The notes under the pieces were generated by a model. It did no database searches and was not told where the DNA came from. It worked only from the letters and a program-made list of their open reading frames with translations. Both the position numbers and the translations under genes were made by a program. A DNA stretch of 64,000 nucleotides from Methylobacterium sp. E-045 (GTDB taxonomy: Bacteria; Pseudomonadota; Alphaproteobacteria; Rhizobiales; Beijerinckiaceae): positions 1-64,000 of the forward strand of contig NZ_JAKSYE010000027.1 in NCBI RefSeq assembly GCF_022829685.1. Reading direction: 5' to 3'. Positions within the stretch are counted from its first letter, which is position 1. Each line of letters starts with the position of its first letter. Of the stretch, positions 1 to 8,753 are shown in pieces.

Positions 1-158
1 ACACCCAGACAACAAAAACAGACGATCACCCAGCCAATCAGCCAGATCATCCATCCACTCGCTGCCAGAAAAGACAACAACGCCAGCCCGCCGAACCGAA
101 GTCCCCGCTGGCCGCCGCCGATGAACAGCGATATACGGACCGATAGATCAGACGTCAA
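1..158 (-). CDS. Possible 5' end of a membrane protein running off the left edge
   Basis: An open frame on the minus strand reaches the window edge. From a possible TTG start at 158 it encodes a short polar N-terminus, a glycine-rich stretch and then about 30 strongly hydrophobic residues rich in Leu, Trp and Ile, which looks like one or two membrane segments. No convincing ribosome-binding site precedes the TTG, and the rest of the gene lies outside the window. It could instead be chance coding potential. Nothing else is visible between here and the DUF3016 gene. Confidence 0.2.
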   Translation of the reverse strand, partial: MTSDLSVRISLFIGGGQRGLRFGGLALLSFLAASGWMIWLIGWVIVCFCCLG

Positions 159-272
159 CCGCGAAAATCGAGGGATGTCGGGTTTCCGAGCCGGCTCGCC
201 ATGTCGTCTCCCCTCCCCTGCCGTGTCTCTTGACCGGTATCGCCCTTCGGGTCCGGCGGGTCGGCTGGTCCC

Positions 273-773
273 TCAGCGTCGGCTGGCGAACCGACGCCTT
301 GCCCATTCGCGCAGAAGCTCGCGTTCATAAGGGAAGCTGCCCGACTGCGCGGCCCGGGCGCCGAGCAGGAAGTTGATATCGCTCACCCGCTCCTCGTTCG
401 ACGCAAGGCGCTGCCCCCGCTGGTTCAGCAGCGTGTAACGCAGGCGAAAGGAGGGTGGGGTCGCATCGGTGACGACCCGCAGGCCGTAGGGGAAATTGGC
501 GCCCGGATTGGCAAATCCCGCCAGGTCCACGTCCAAGACGTCGACGACCAGACGCTCGCCGGGGGCAAGGAAAGGCGCCGCCGCCTGCTCCATCAGCCGG
601 CGCAGCTCGGCCAGGGTCGCCTCAGGTCCGATGCTCGAACCGAACCGGTTGTTGGCGTCGACGTAACGGTCGGGCTCGATGAAGCGGACCTCCACCGATC
701 CGACGGGCGCGGCGATCGCGGAGCCGGCAAAACCGACGAGGACGAGGGCGAGCTTCGGGATCGACGCGCGCAA
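273..773 (-). CDS. DUF3016 family exported protein
   Basis: A 166-residue protein with a clear Sec signal peptide: hydrophobic core at residues 6-20 and an Ala-Ile-Ala cleavage site near residue 22. The mature part contains VRFIEPDRYVDA and the pattern of DUF3016 proteins, periplasmic proteins of unknown function. The start is TTG, three bases after the stop codon of the upstream DUF2244 gene, so the two are probably cotranscribed and translationally coupled. No catalytic motif is visible. Family assignment is by recognition; the role is unknown. Confidence 0.75.
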   Translation of the reverse strand: MRASIPKLALVLVGFAGSAIAAPVGSVEVRFIEPDRYVDANNRFGSSIGPEATLAELRRLMEQAAAPFLAPGERLVVDVLDVDLAGFANPGANFPYGLRVVTDATPPSFRLRYTLLNQRGQRLASNEERVSDINFLLGARAAQSGSFPYERELLREWARRRFASRR

Positions 774-776
774 GGC

Positions 777-1313
777 TCAGTACCCCCGTTTCACATCCGC
801 CAGGGCACGCGTCAGTCCCTCGGCGATCCGCTCGCGGACGGGGGGCGATGCATCGCGGGCCACGACAACGAATTCCCGGCGCGAGACCAGAGTCAGGGTC
901 TGGAGCCCGTATTCCTCGTCCTCGACCCTGGTCAGTTTCGTCCAGAGGGGATTGAAGCGCCATTCGCGCCGCTCGCCGCGATGGGTGACGCGCGCCAGCA
1001 TCACCTCGATGGGCGAGATCATGACTTCCTCGAAGGAGCGCCCGCGCTTCAGGCTTGTCGTCAGCGCCACGTAGAGGGCGATCATGTCGAGGCCGAAGAA
1101 GCCCGCCACCGGCCAGAACCCCGCCCGGACGCACGCGATCGAGGTCACCAGCGAAACGGCGCCGCAGCCGATCATGACGTTCCGGAAACCATGATGGGTC
1201 AGCGATTGATGCGGACGGATGGTCGCCTGAAACACCGGGACATCGATGCTGTTCGGGTCGAGCCCGTCGGGATGGGATGGGATCATATCGCGAACCGTGT
1301 TGCCGCTCTCCAT
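777..1313 (-). CDS. DUF2244 domain integral membrane protein
   Basis: About 178 residues. Two hydrophobic helices lie near residues 45-90 (GCGAVSLVTSIACV and AGFFGLDMIALYVAL), followed by a soluble domain, as in DUF2244 membrane proteins of alphaproteobacteria. The function is unknown. The start is uncertain: ATG at 1313 is preferred, with in-frame alternatives at 1322 and 1286, none with a strong ribosome-binding site. The gene is divergent from nth with only about 20 bp between starts, so the two promoters must overlap the coding ends. It is followed closely by the DUF3016 gene. Confidence 0.75.
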   Translation of the reverse strand: MESGNTVRDMIPSHPDGLDPNSIDVPVFQATIRPHQSLTHHGFRNVMIGCGAVSLVTSIACVRAGFWPVAGFFGLDMIALYVALTTSLKRGRSFEEVMISPIEVMLARVTHRGERREWRFNPLWTKLTRVEDEEYGLQTLTLVSRREFVVVARDASPPVRERIAEGLTRALADVKRGY

Positions 1314-1333
1314 GGGACACATATAACCCACCG

Positions 1334-2113
1334 ATGAAGACCCGACAGTCGAAGCCCCGCAAGAAGTCCGCGACCGCGACGACATCGCCCGCGCCGAAGG
1401 TTCCCCGGGCGGCGAGGATCGGCGCCACCGTCGCCGCCCCCCTCGTCGCCGGAGTGGCGACGGCCCCCTCCCCGGTGGATGAAGCCACGCTCGCCGAGAT
1501 TTTTTCGCGATTGCGTGCCGCCAACCCGGAGCCGAGGGCGGAACTCGACTACCTAAACCCGTTCACGCTCCTCGTGGCGGTGGTGCTGTCGGCCCAGGCC
1601 ACCGACAAGAGCGTGAACCTCGCCACCGCCCCTCTCTTTGCCATCGCCGATACGCCGGCGGCGATGCTGGAACTGGGCGAGGAGCGGGTCCGCGGCTTCA
1701 TCCGCACCATCGGCCTGTTCAACACCAAGGCGAAGAACGTCATCGCGCTCTCCCGCATCCTGGTGGAGGAGCATGGCGGCGAGGTGCCGGCCTCGCGCCC
1801 GCATCTCGAAATCCTGCCGGGCGTCGGCACCAAGACCGCGAGCGTGGTGATGAACGTCGCCTTCGGCGTGCCCACCATCGCCGTCGACACCCACATCTTC
1901 CGGGTCTCGAACCGCATCCCCCTCGTGGTCGCGCCGACCACGGACAAGGTCCAGGCGGGGCTGGAAGCCATCGTGCCGGAGCAGTTCCGCCTGAACGCCC
2001 ACCACTGGCTGATCCTGTTCGGCCGCTACGTGTGCAAGGCGCGACGGCCGGAATGCCCGACCTGCCTCATCGCCGACCTCTGCCGCTATCCGCACAAGAC
2101 CGTCGCGGCCTGA
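1334..2113 (+). CDS. nth: Endonuclease III (DNA glycosylase/AP lyase)
   Basis: A base-excision repair enzyme that removes oxidised pyrimidines and cleaves the resulting abasic site. The 259-residue product has a basic Lys/Ala/Pro-rich N-terminal extension of about 40 residues, then the helix-hairpin-helix-GPD fold. The active-site stretch LPGVGTKTASVVMN carries the catalytic Lys, and VDTHIFRV carries the catalytic Asp. The C-terminus has the 4Fe-4S loop CKARRPECPTCLIADLC (C-x6-C-x2-C-x5-C). Start ATG 1334 was chosen because the upstream in-frame ATG at 1277 lies inside the divergent DUF2244 gene. All residues needed for activity are present. Confidence 0.96.
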   Translation: MKTRQSKPRKKSATATTSPAPKVPRAARIGATVAAPLVAGVATAPSPVDEATLAEIFSRLRAANPEPRAELDYLNPFTLLVAVVLSAQATDKSVNLATAPLFAIADTPAAMLELGEERVRGFIRTIGLFNTKAKNVIALSRILVEEHGGEVPASRPHLEILPGVGTKTASVVMNVAFGVPTIAVDTHIFRVSNRIPLVVAPTTDKVQAGLEAIVPEQFRLNAHHWLILFGRYVCKARRPECPTCLIADLCRYPHKTVAA

Positions 2114-2320
2114 GCGGACCTCCCGCCACCCGCCATGCATATCCGACCCGTCCCGCACGGCCGGGCTGCGGGCGGGTGCGTTGTACTGCAAACCCGCTTC
2201 GGGTAGTTTGCGCCACGGTCGTCGAGGCTTTCGACAAACGATGTGTTCTCGCGGCCCGGTCTCATCGAGGCCGCCACGCCGCGGATTCCGCACATCGACT
2301 GTCCGAAGGAGTCACGGCCC

Positions 2321-3115
2321 ATGGACTTCCTCAAACCACGGTATACGCCTATGAACCGCCGCCGTCGCATCTACGAGGGCAAGGCGAAGGTCCTGTACGA
2401 GGGACCCGAGCCGGGAACGCTCATCCAGCATTTCAAGGATGATGCCACCGCCTTCAACGCGCAGAAGCACGAGGTCATCGACGGCAAGGGTGTGCTGAAC
2501 AACCGGATCTCCGAGTTCGTTTTCCAGCACCTCAACGATATCGGCGTGCCGACCCACTTCATCCGCCGCCTCAACATGCGCGAGCAGCTGATCCGCGAAG
2601 TCGAGATCATCCCCCTCGAGGTGGTGGTGCGCAACGTCGCCGCCGGCTCCCTCGCGACGCGCCTCGGCCTCGAGGAAGGCACGCAGCTGCCGCGCTCGAT
2701 CATCGAGTTCTACTACAAGAACGACGCGCTCAACGACCCGATGGTGTCGGAAGAGCACATCACCGCCTTCGGCTGGGCGACCCCCCAGGAGATCGACGAC
2801 ATCATGGCGCTCGCCATCCGCGTCAACGATTTCCTGTCGGGCCTCTTCCTCGGCGTCGGCATCCGTCTCGTGGACTTCAAGATCGAGACCGGCCGTCTCT
2901 GGGAAGGCGACCTGATGCGGATCGTCGTCGCCGACGAGATCTCCCCGGATTCGTGCCGCCTGTGGGACATCAAGAGCCAGGACAAGCTCGACAAGGACCG
3001 CTTCCGCAAGGATCTCGGCGGCCTGATCGAGGCCTATACGGAAGTGGCCAAGCGTCTCGGCATCATGTCCGAGAACGAGAAGGTCCAGTCCGGCGGCCCG
3101 CGCCTGGTCCAGTAG
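2321..3115 (+). CDS. purC: Phosphoribosylaminoimidazole-succinocarboxamide (SAICAR) synthase
   Basis: A cytosolic purine-biosynthesis enzyme that joins CAIR and aspartate with ATP to make SAICAR. The 264-residue protein has the ATP-binding opening [14 protein letters not shown], the conserved KDDATAFNA stretch, and the core [11 protein letters not shown] and [10 protein letters not shown] of the family. ATG 2321 is preferred because AAGGAG (2306-2311) sits nine bases upstream; the internal ATG at 2351 is an alternative. The next pathway genes in the window, purS-purQ, are 6.7 kb away, so there is no single pur operon here. A strong terminator follows. Confidence 0.97.
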   Translation: MDFLKPRYTPMNRRRRIYEGKAKVLYEGPEPGTLIQHFKDDATAFNAQKHEVIDGKGVLNNRISEFVFQHLNDIGVPTHFIRRLNMREQLIREVEIIPLEVVVRNVAAGSLATRLGLEEGTQLPRSIIEFYYKNDALNDPMVSEEHITAFGWATPQEIDDIMALAIRVNDFLSGLFLGVGIRLVDFKIETGRLWEGDLMRIVVADEISPDSCRLWDIKSQDKLDKDRFRKDLGGLIEAYTEVAKRLGIMSENEKVQSGGPRLVQ

Positions 3116-3133
3116 CCGACATCACCGGGACGC

Positions 3134-3176
3134 CATGAAAAAGGGGCCCCGCGCGAGCGGAGGCCCCTTTTTCATG
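3134..3176. terminator. Bidirectional intrinsic terminator between purC and the convergent gene
   Basis: A perfect 15-bp inverted repeat (3134-3148 with 3162-3176) and a 13-base loop. The stem has a G/C core (GGGGCC/GGCCCC) flanked by five A on one side and five T on the other. It can therefore terminate purC from the left and the minus-strand gene ending at 3207 from the right. Confidence 0.9.
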
Positions 3177-3206
3177 CGCCGTCGATCCTGCGTTCGTGGC
3201 CGACCG

Positions 3207-3857
3207 CTATTGCGCAGCCTCGGGGGCCGCCTCGGCGGGGGCGGCCGCACTTGCCGCAGCGGGCTTGCGTCTGCGCTTCACCGCGGCCTTGCCGGGCGCC
3301 CCGTGCAGCGAGACGCCGATCTCGTAGCTCTCGCTCAGGGGGCGCGGCACCACGAGGTTCTCCTCGATCACCGTGAACAGGCCCTGTGCCTCGCCCGGTC
3401 CGATCGACACCGCCACCTTGCGCGCCCGCGTCGCGATGATCTGATCACCGGCCTTGATCGTGAAATGGACCGGAGCCTCGAACCGTCCGGGCCGTCCCTG
3501 GGGTCCGAGGAGAACCTGCCCCTCGACGCCGACCTTTACGCTCACCGAGCCATCGGCCAGGCGCGCACATTCGCGGGCGAGACGCCCGAGGGTGATCTGG
3601 CTGCGCAGGCTGGCATTGTCGTCGGCCCGGCCGCCGTAGCTGCGCAAAGCGGCGCCGTTTTCCGCGACATCGACGGTGGGGCAGTAGACCTCGCCGAGAT
3701 CGGGGGGCTGCGACGGCGGAACCGTGGTCCCGCCGTATTTCAGCATGTTGGTGAACCAGTTGCCGTCCTCGGCCGAGGCCGCCCGGGGCATCATGGCCGC
3801 CACGGGCAGGAATCCCGCTACCAGGGCGATTCCGACCGTCATCGCGCGTGTCCGCAT
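3207..3857 (-). CDS. Exported hypothetical protein, partner of an IalB-family gene
   Basis: A 216-residue protein with a signal peptide (basic MRTRAMT, hydrophobic core to about residue 20, cleavage after Ala-Ser-Ala). The mature domain has two cysteines, in EVYCP and ARECARL, that could form a disulfide, and a beta-rich middle. The C-terminus is a low-complexity tail, KRRRKP followed by an Ala/Pro/Glu run. I do not recognise the family. It starts about 45 bp after the IalB-like gene on the same strand, so an envelope function in one operon is likely. Its transcript would end at the bidirectional terminator at 3134-3176. Confidence 0.75.
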   Translation of the reverse strand: MRTRAMTVGIALVAGFLPVAAMMPRAASAEDGNWFTNMLKYGGTTVPPSQPPDLGEVYCPTVDVAENGAALRSYGGRADDNASLRSQITLGRLARECARLADGSVSVKVGVEGQVLLGPQGRPGRFEAPVHFTIKAGDQIIATRARKVAVSIGPGEAQGLFTVIEENLVVPRPLSESYEIGVSLHGAPGKAAVKRRRKPAAASAAAPAEAAPEAAQ

Positions 3858-3901
3858 CGTCAGATCCCGCTGAACCTCCGGCACGGGGCGCCGGAACAGG
3901 T

Positions 3902-4459
3902 CTATTTCAGGCTGGCGAACCCGTCGCCGAAGCCCTTCATCGAGAGGGGAATGCCGACTCCCTCCTCCGGTGTCTGGAACACGATGAACGTGGCCTGCAC
4001 CCCGGCGCTGAACTGCTTGATAAGGTTGTCGTCCATGACCACCTCGGCGACGCAGCCCGTGGTGAGGCAGCGCACGAACCCGGCCCGGCCGACATCGGTC
4101 TTGTCGATCTTGAGGCCGAGGCCGGAGGGCAGAAGCACGCCGAGCGGCGCCACCACGCGCAGCAGGTAGCCGCGATTGTCCGCCGTCTTGAGGACGATGA
4201 CGACGAGGGTGAGGTTGGGCCGGTCCTCGGCGGCGAGGTACTGGACCAGGGCGCATTGCTCGGCTTTGGCACCCGCCGGCGTCTCGCAGCGGAGCTGCCA
4301 GTCCCCGAAGGTGTTGCGCACCATGCCCTGCGCCTCGGCGCGCCCGCCCCCGGCGAGTCCTACGCCGACAAGTGCGGCGAGGCAGACCAGGCCGATCCGC
4401 GCCGGGCGCCCGAGAGAGGTCGCCCGATCCTCGGCGACCCGCATCGCACGCCTCAGCAT
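3902..4459 (-). CDS. Invasion-associated locus B (IalB) family periplasmic protein
   Basis: About 185 residues. A basic N-terminus and a hydrophobic segment ending RAEAQG form a signal peptide. The mature part starts with FGDWQLRCE and contains paired cysteines (CE, QCALVQ, RCLTTGC), as in the IalB family, which is widespread in Hyphomicrobiales whether or not the organism is a pathogen. Disulfide-bonded periplasmic localisation is inferred. The start is uncertain: ATG 4459 or 4444 both precede the signal peptide, and the longer frame to 4543 has no support. It is probably cotranscribed with the exported protein that follows. Confidence 0.82.
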   Translation of the reverse strand: MLRRAMRVAEDRATSLGRPARIGLVCLAALVGVGLAGGGRAEAQGMVRNTFGDWQLRCETPAGAKAEQCALVQYLAAEDRPNLTLVVIVLKTADNRGYLLRVVAPLGVLLPSGLGLKIDKTDVGRAGFVRCLTTGCVAEVVMDDNLIKQFSAGVQATFIVFQTPEEGVGIPLSMKGFGDGFASLK

Positions 4460-4656
4460 TGCTCGAAAACCCACGCGCCGATCCCTCTCGCCCCACCCCT
4501 CATGGCAAGGGGCACCCGATGAAACCCGCGGTGTTCCGACCATGCGCGGCTATTCTGTGTCAAGCGTGACCACTAGTTTACCCTCACGGACTATCGTTAC
4601 CCGGAATGACGCCCTAATTCAGAGGGCAAAGCTTCCTGCGCCAACGGACCGAGCCC

Positions 4657-5034
4657 ATGCGATTCCATGCCACCGCCGCGTTCCTGATCCTCGCCGGGAT
4701 CGTTCCCGCCACGGCCGAGTCCCTGCCCGTCGACCAGACGACCTATGTGGAGCGGTCGCTCAACCGCGACGGGCCGCTGGTGATCGAACACCGGCCGATC
4801 CGGCGCATGCCGGGGGGGCGGATCAATTCCAATTCGGCCGAGATCGCCGGGTTCTGCCGCGACGGCGGATATGTCCGCCGTCTCGACGAGTTCGGCAACC
4901 CGACGATCCTGCGTCAGCGCGAAGTCTGCGACAGCGTCGCGCCCCGTACCTTGCGGCCAGGCGATGTGGATGCCCGTCCGACCTGGCCGGTCGAGCGGGT
5001 GTCGCGGGAGCGCGTCCTGCGCGCCCGCGGGTAA
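4657..5034 (+). CDS. Small exported hypothetical protein
   Basis: A 125-residue protein with a clear signal peptide (MRFHATAAFLILAGIVPATA). The mature part, about 105 residues, is charged and has two cysteines (GFCRDGG and EVCDSV) spaced to form one disulfide. I do not recognise a family. It stands alone between the IalB-like gene (divergent) and a convergent metallopeptidase gene. The ribosome-binding site is weak. The protein-like composition and the signal peptide support it being real. Confidence 0.65.
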   Translation: MRFHATAAFLILAGIVPATAESLPVDQTTYVERSLNRDGPLVIEHRPIRRMPGGRINSNSAEIAGFCRDGGYVRRLDEFGNPTILRQREVCDSVAPRTLRPGDVDARPTWPVERVSRERVLRARG

Positions 5035-5057
5035 GGCGGACAGAGCCGAACCCAGCC

Positions 5058-5795
5058 TCATCCGTAGCGGTGGAGGCTGGCGCCGTTGCGCTTGAGCCAG
5101 CGCTCTGCCTCGTCCACATGCGGGCACAGGGATTCCACCAGGGACCAGAACCGCTGGGAATGGTTCATCTCGCGCAGATGCGCCATCTCGTGCGCCACGA
5201 GGTAATCGAGCACCAGGGGCGGCGCGAGGATCAGGCGCCAGGAGAAATTCAGTTCGCCGCGCGCGGTGCAGGAGCCCCAGCGCGAGCGGGTATCGCGGAT
5301 GGTGATCCGTTTCGGTCCCTGACCCAGCTTCTCCGTATAGACCGCAACCGCCCGGGCGAGATCCTTGCGGACCTCCCGCTCCAGGAAGTCCCTGACCCGG
5401 CGCGGCAGGTGGGGCGCCTCGCACGCCACGGAGAGCGCCGGACCGCCCTCCTCCTCCGTCACCAGGGTCACGCCGCCCCGCTCGCTGCGATGGACGATGC
5501 GATGGCCGACACCGCGCAGGGGGAGTTCGGCCCCCGCCTCGAACGCCACGCGATCGGGAACCTTGGCGAGCCGCATGGCGATCCAGCCGCCATGGCTCAC
5601 CGCGAAGGTGCGGGCGACCGCCAGGGACGTCCGCGCAGGCAGCGTCATCACCACCTCGCCGGTGGCGCTCGACACGCGCAGGGTCAGCCTGCGGGCCGCC
5701 GGGCGGCGGCGCAGGGCGACATGGAGCTTCACGCCCTCGTGGAGGATGTCGATATGGTCGGGATCGGACCCGCGCAGCAGGGCGACTCTCATCAC
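5058..5795 (-). CDS. SprT/YgjP-like zinc metallopeptidase (DUF45, M48-type HExxH)
   Basis: A 245-residue soluble protein. The C-terminal half has the family signature: SRWGSCTARGELNFSWRL, then VAHEMAHL with the HExxH zinc site, then MNHSQRFW with the third ligand region. This matches the YgjP/DUF45 metal-dependent hydrolases. The N-terminal half is a beta-rich DUF45 segment. Substrate is unknown. There is no signal peptide, so it should act in the cytosol. It converges with the small exported protein upstream and is followed on the same strand by nothing in an obvious operon. Confidence 0.87.
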   Translation of the reverse strand: MMRVALLRGSDPDHIDILHEGVKLHVALRRRPAARRLTLRVSSATGEVVMTLPARTSLAVARTFAVSHGGWIAMRLAKVPDRVAFEAGAELPLRGVGHRIVHRSERGGVTLVTEEEGGPALSVACEAPHLPRRVRDFLEREVRKDLARAVAVYTEKLGQGPKRITIRDTRSRWGSCTARGELNFSWRLILAPPLVLDYLVAHEMAHLREMNHSQRFWSLVESLCPHVDEAERWLKRNGASLHRYG

Positions 5796-5875
5796 GCCAG
5801 CTTAGCCGCAGCCTCCCGCCACCGCCATCGGCGCAGAGGTCACGTCCAGAACTTTCGCGGGGTCGCCCCCCCGCA

Positions 5876-7144
5876 TCACGCCGCCGGGCGCTGCTCGATG
5901 GCCGGCAGAGCCTGCATCTCGCGGATGAAGGACGCGATCCGCGGGGCGATGACCGTGCGATAGCGCGAGCCGTTGAACACCCCGTAATGCCCGACGCGCT
6001 CCTGCAGGTGATAGGCCTTGCGCTCAGGCGGCAGGTTCGGGGTCAGGTCGAGGGAGGCCTTCGTCTGCCCGACGCCGGAGATGTCGTCGTTCTCGCCCTC
6101 GATGGCGAGGATCGCGCAGGTCCGGATCGCCGCAAGGTCCACCCGCTCGCCGCGATGGAGCATCTCGCCCTTCGGCAGGGCGTGGTCGACGAAGACGGTC
6201 TTGATCGTCTGCAGGTAGAATTCCGCCGTGAGATCCATCACCGCGAGGTACTCGTCGTAGAATTCCCGGTGCTTCTCGGCGGAATCGCCGTCGCCGGTGA
6301 CGAGGTGGTCGAACATCTCGGTATGGGCGTTGACGTGGCGATCGAGATTCATCGCCATGAACCCGCCGAGCTGGAAGAAGCCCGGATAGACGCTGCGCAG
6401 GGCACCGGGATACGCCAGCGGGACGATGGTGATGCAGTTCCGCTCGAACCATGCGGTGCCGCGCTCTTGCGCCAAGCAATTGACGGCGGTGGGCGAGCGA
6501 CGGGTATCGATGGGACCGCCCATCAGGGTCATGGAGCGCGGCACCGGCGCCGTGCCCCGCGCTTCCATCAACGCCACGGTGGCCAGCACCGGCACGGCCG
6601 GCTGGCACACGGCCATGACGTGAAGGTCCGGACCGAGGGCGACGAAGATCTCCTCGAGGTAGTCGATATAGGTGTCGAGATCGAACCGCCCGTCCGTGAT
6701 CGGCACGAGGCGCGCATCGGACCAGTCGGTGATGAAGACCTGATGGTTGGGGAGCATGGCCTCCACGGTGCCGCGCAGGAGCGTGGCGTAGTGCCCCGAC
6801 ATCGGCGCCACGATCAGGAGCTTGGGCTGCGGCTCGGAGGGGCCGCGCGCGAAGGAGCGGTCGAAGGTCACGACCCGGCAGAACGGCTTCTCCCACACCA
6901 CCCGTTCGCTCACCGGCACGCTCGCCCCGTCGATCCAGGTTCCGGTGAAGCCGAAGGCCGGCTTGGCGTAGCGCCGGGTTCCGCGCTCGAACATCTCGCA
7001 GGCGGCAGCCATGGACTTCGCATAGGGCGAATAGGCGAGGGGATTGGCCGGATTCTGCAGGCTGTGCTTGACCATGTCCGCAGCGAGGCGCGCCGGCGCC
7101 GTCATCATGCGACCGAACTCGTACCAGGTGTAGGCCAAGCTCAT
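5876..7144 (-). CDS. phaZ: Intracellular poly(3-hydroxybutyrate) depolymerase
   Basis: It degrades native PHB granules inside the cell, releasing 3-hydroxybutyrate units. The 422-residue protein has the alpha/beta-hydrolase arrangement of the PhaZ1 type, with a cysteine nucleophile in VCQPAVPVL instead of the classic lipase-box serine. The acid is in IEGENDDISG and the His in VGHYGVFNGSRYR. The start is ATG 7144, preceded by a purine-rich GAGGGAGGGG; the much longer open frame upstream runs into a divergent gene. It lies back to back with the RegB-like sensor kinase gene. Confidence 0.94.
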   Translation of the reverse strand: MSLAYTWYEFGRMMTAPARLAADMVKHSLQNPANPLAYSPYAKSMAAACEMFERGTRRYAKPAFGFTGTWIDGASVPVSERVVWEKPFCRVVTFDRSFARGPSEPQPKLLIVAPMSGHYATLLRGTVEAMLPNHQVFITDWSDARLVPITDGRFDLDTYIDYLEEIFVALGPDLHVMAVCQPAVPVLATVALMEARGTAPVPRSMTLMGGPIDTRRSPTAVNCLAQERGTAWFERNCITIVPLAYPGALRSVYPGFFQLGGFMAMNLDRHVNAHTEMFDHLVTGDGDSAEKHREFYDEYLAVMDLTAEFYLQTIKTVFVDHALPKGEMLHRGERVDLAAIRTCAILAIEGENDDISGVGQTKASLDLTPNLPPERKAYHLQERVGHYGVFNGSRYRTVIAPRIASFIREMQALPAIEQRPAA

Positions 7145-7327
7145 ATCCGCCCCTCCCTCGTGGTCCCGCGCCTCTGCCGTCCCGCGCGATCGGGCGCGGT
7201 AGAGAACGCCGCGCCTCGTGAAACGTTCGGTTCGGGAGATTCGTAAGGGTGCGGAGTGCGCAGGGTTGGGCGCAATCGGCGGGCGAATCATGGATTCCGG
7301 CCCGCCGAGCGCTATCGTTGAGCGGAC

Positions 7328-8713
7328 ATGATCGACATGAGCACGAATGGCTTCGTTCGCGATGCCCGGCATCTCCGCCTCGACACCTTCGTGCGCCTTC
7401 GCTGGCTCGCGATCACCGGGCAGAGCGCGGCTGTCGTCGGCGCGCAGTTCGGCCTCGGCCTGCCCCTGCCCTTCGGCTGGTGCTTCCTCGTCATCGCGGC
7501 GTCGTCCTGGCTGAACCTGGCCCTGCGGATCCGGTTTCCCGCGAGCTACCGCCTCAGCGACGATTCGGCGGCCCTGCTCCTCGCCTTCGACATCATCCAG
7601 CTCGCCGCGCTGCTCTTCCTCACCGGGGGCCTGCAGAACCCGTTCTCCCTGCTCTTCCTCGCCCCCGTGCTGATCTCGGCCACGGCCCTGCCCCCGGAGC
7701 GGACCCTGGCGCTGGGGCTCCTGGCGGTGGGACTCGCGACCATGCTGGCGCTGATCCACCGGCCGCTGCCGTGGTTCGCGGACGGGCGGCTCGAACTGCC
7801 GTTCCTCTATGTCTCGGGGGTGTGGACGGCGATCCTCCTCGGCACCGCCTTCACCGGCGTCTATGCCTGGAAGGTCGCGGAAGAAACGCGGCAACTCGCC
7901 CAGGCTCTGGCGGCCACGGAACTCGTGCTGGCGCGCGAGCAGCACCTGTCGCAGCTCGACGGGCTGGCGGCGGCGGCGGCGCATGAACTCGGCACGCCTC
8001 TCGGCACGATCATGCTCGTCACCAAGGAACTCACGCGCCAGCTCGCCCCCACGGCCTCGCCCGCCGTGAAGGACGACCTCGACCTCCTGCGCGACCAGGT
8101 GGACCGCTGCCGCGGCATCCTGTCGAAGCTGACCTCCCTCGACGGCGACGAGGCCGGCATCCTCCAGACCGTGACCCTGAGCCATCTCGTGGAGGAACTG
8201 GTGGCGCCCCAGCGCGCCATGGGCATCGAGCTCGACGTCACCAGCCGCGGCGACGGCGTCGAGCCGGCCTGCCGGCGCAATCCGGGGGTGCTGTTCGGCC
8301 TTGCCAACATCGTCGACAACGCCGTGGACTTCGCCATCAGCCGTGTCGTCATCGAGGCGCGCTGGACCGCCGAGCGGGTCTCCCTTGAGATCAGCGACGA
8401 CGGCCCGGGCTTCTCCAGCGAGATCCTGCTGCGGGCGGGCGAGCCCTACGTCACCACCCGAAGCCCCGACAAAACGCGCGGCGGGAACAGCGTCGGCGCC
8501 GGCCTCGGCCTCGGTCTCTTCATCGCGAAGACCCTGATCGAGCGCTCCGGCGCCCAGCTTACGCTCTCCAACGTGTCAGGCCACCAAGCAACCGGAGCCG
8601 TCGTCCGCGTATCCTGGGCGCGCCACATCTTCGAACGGGACACGCTTCCCAGGCGCGGTACGCAATTCAACGCCGAGGTGCCCCTGATCGAACGCGGTCC
8701 GGCTCCTATATAA
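7328..8713 (+). CDS. regB: Redox sensor histidine kinase, RegB/PrrB/ActS type
   Basis: A membrane sensor kinase controlling respiratory and redox gene expression. The 461-residue protein has about six N-terminal membrane helices with the ubiquinone-site loop GGLQNPF, then the dimerisation/phosphoacceptor helix AAAAAHELGTPLGTI (His 219). Cys 261 in VDRCRGILSKL matches the redox-active cysteine of RegB. The ATPase domain follows, with N box (NIVDNAVDF), DDGPGF and GLGLGLFIAK. A second ATG (7337) is possible. The regulator gene follows 40 bases later. The symbol follows the Rhodobacter name; ActS is the rhizobial equivalent. Confidence 0.93.
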   Translation: MIDMSTNGFVRDARHLRLDTFVRLRWLAITGQSAAVVGAQFGLGLPLPFGWCFLVIAASSWLNLALRIRFPASYRLSDDSAALLLAFDIIQLAALLFLTGGLQNPFSLLFLAPVLISATALPPERTLALGLLAVGLATMLALIHRPLPWFADGRLELPFLYVSGVWTAILLGTAFTGVYAWKVAEETRQLAQALAATELVLAREQHLSQLDGLAAAAAHELGTPLGTIMLVTKELTRQLAPTASPAVKDDLDLLRDQVDRCRGILSKLTSLDGDEAGILQTVTLSHLVEELVAPQRAMGIELDVTSRGDGVEPACRRNPGVLFGLANIVDNAVDFAISRVVIEARWTAERVSLEISDDGPGFSSEILLRAGEPYVTTRSPDKTRGGNSVGAGLGLGLFIAKTLIERSGAQLTLSNVSGHQATGAVVRVSWARHIFERDTLPRRGTQFNAEVPLIERGPAPI

Positions 8714-8753
8714 GTTACCAACAACTCGATTTTGGAAAATGGAGGAGCGTCGG

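Noticed and set aside
2114..2320. Purine riboswitch before purC
   Set aside because: The 207-bp leader has no recognisable three-way junction core and is largely accounted for by GC-rich unstructured DNA.
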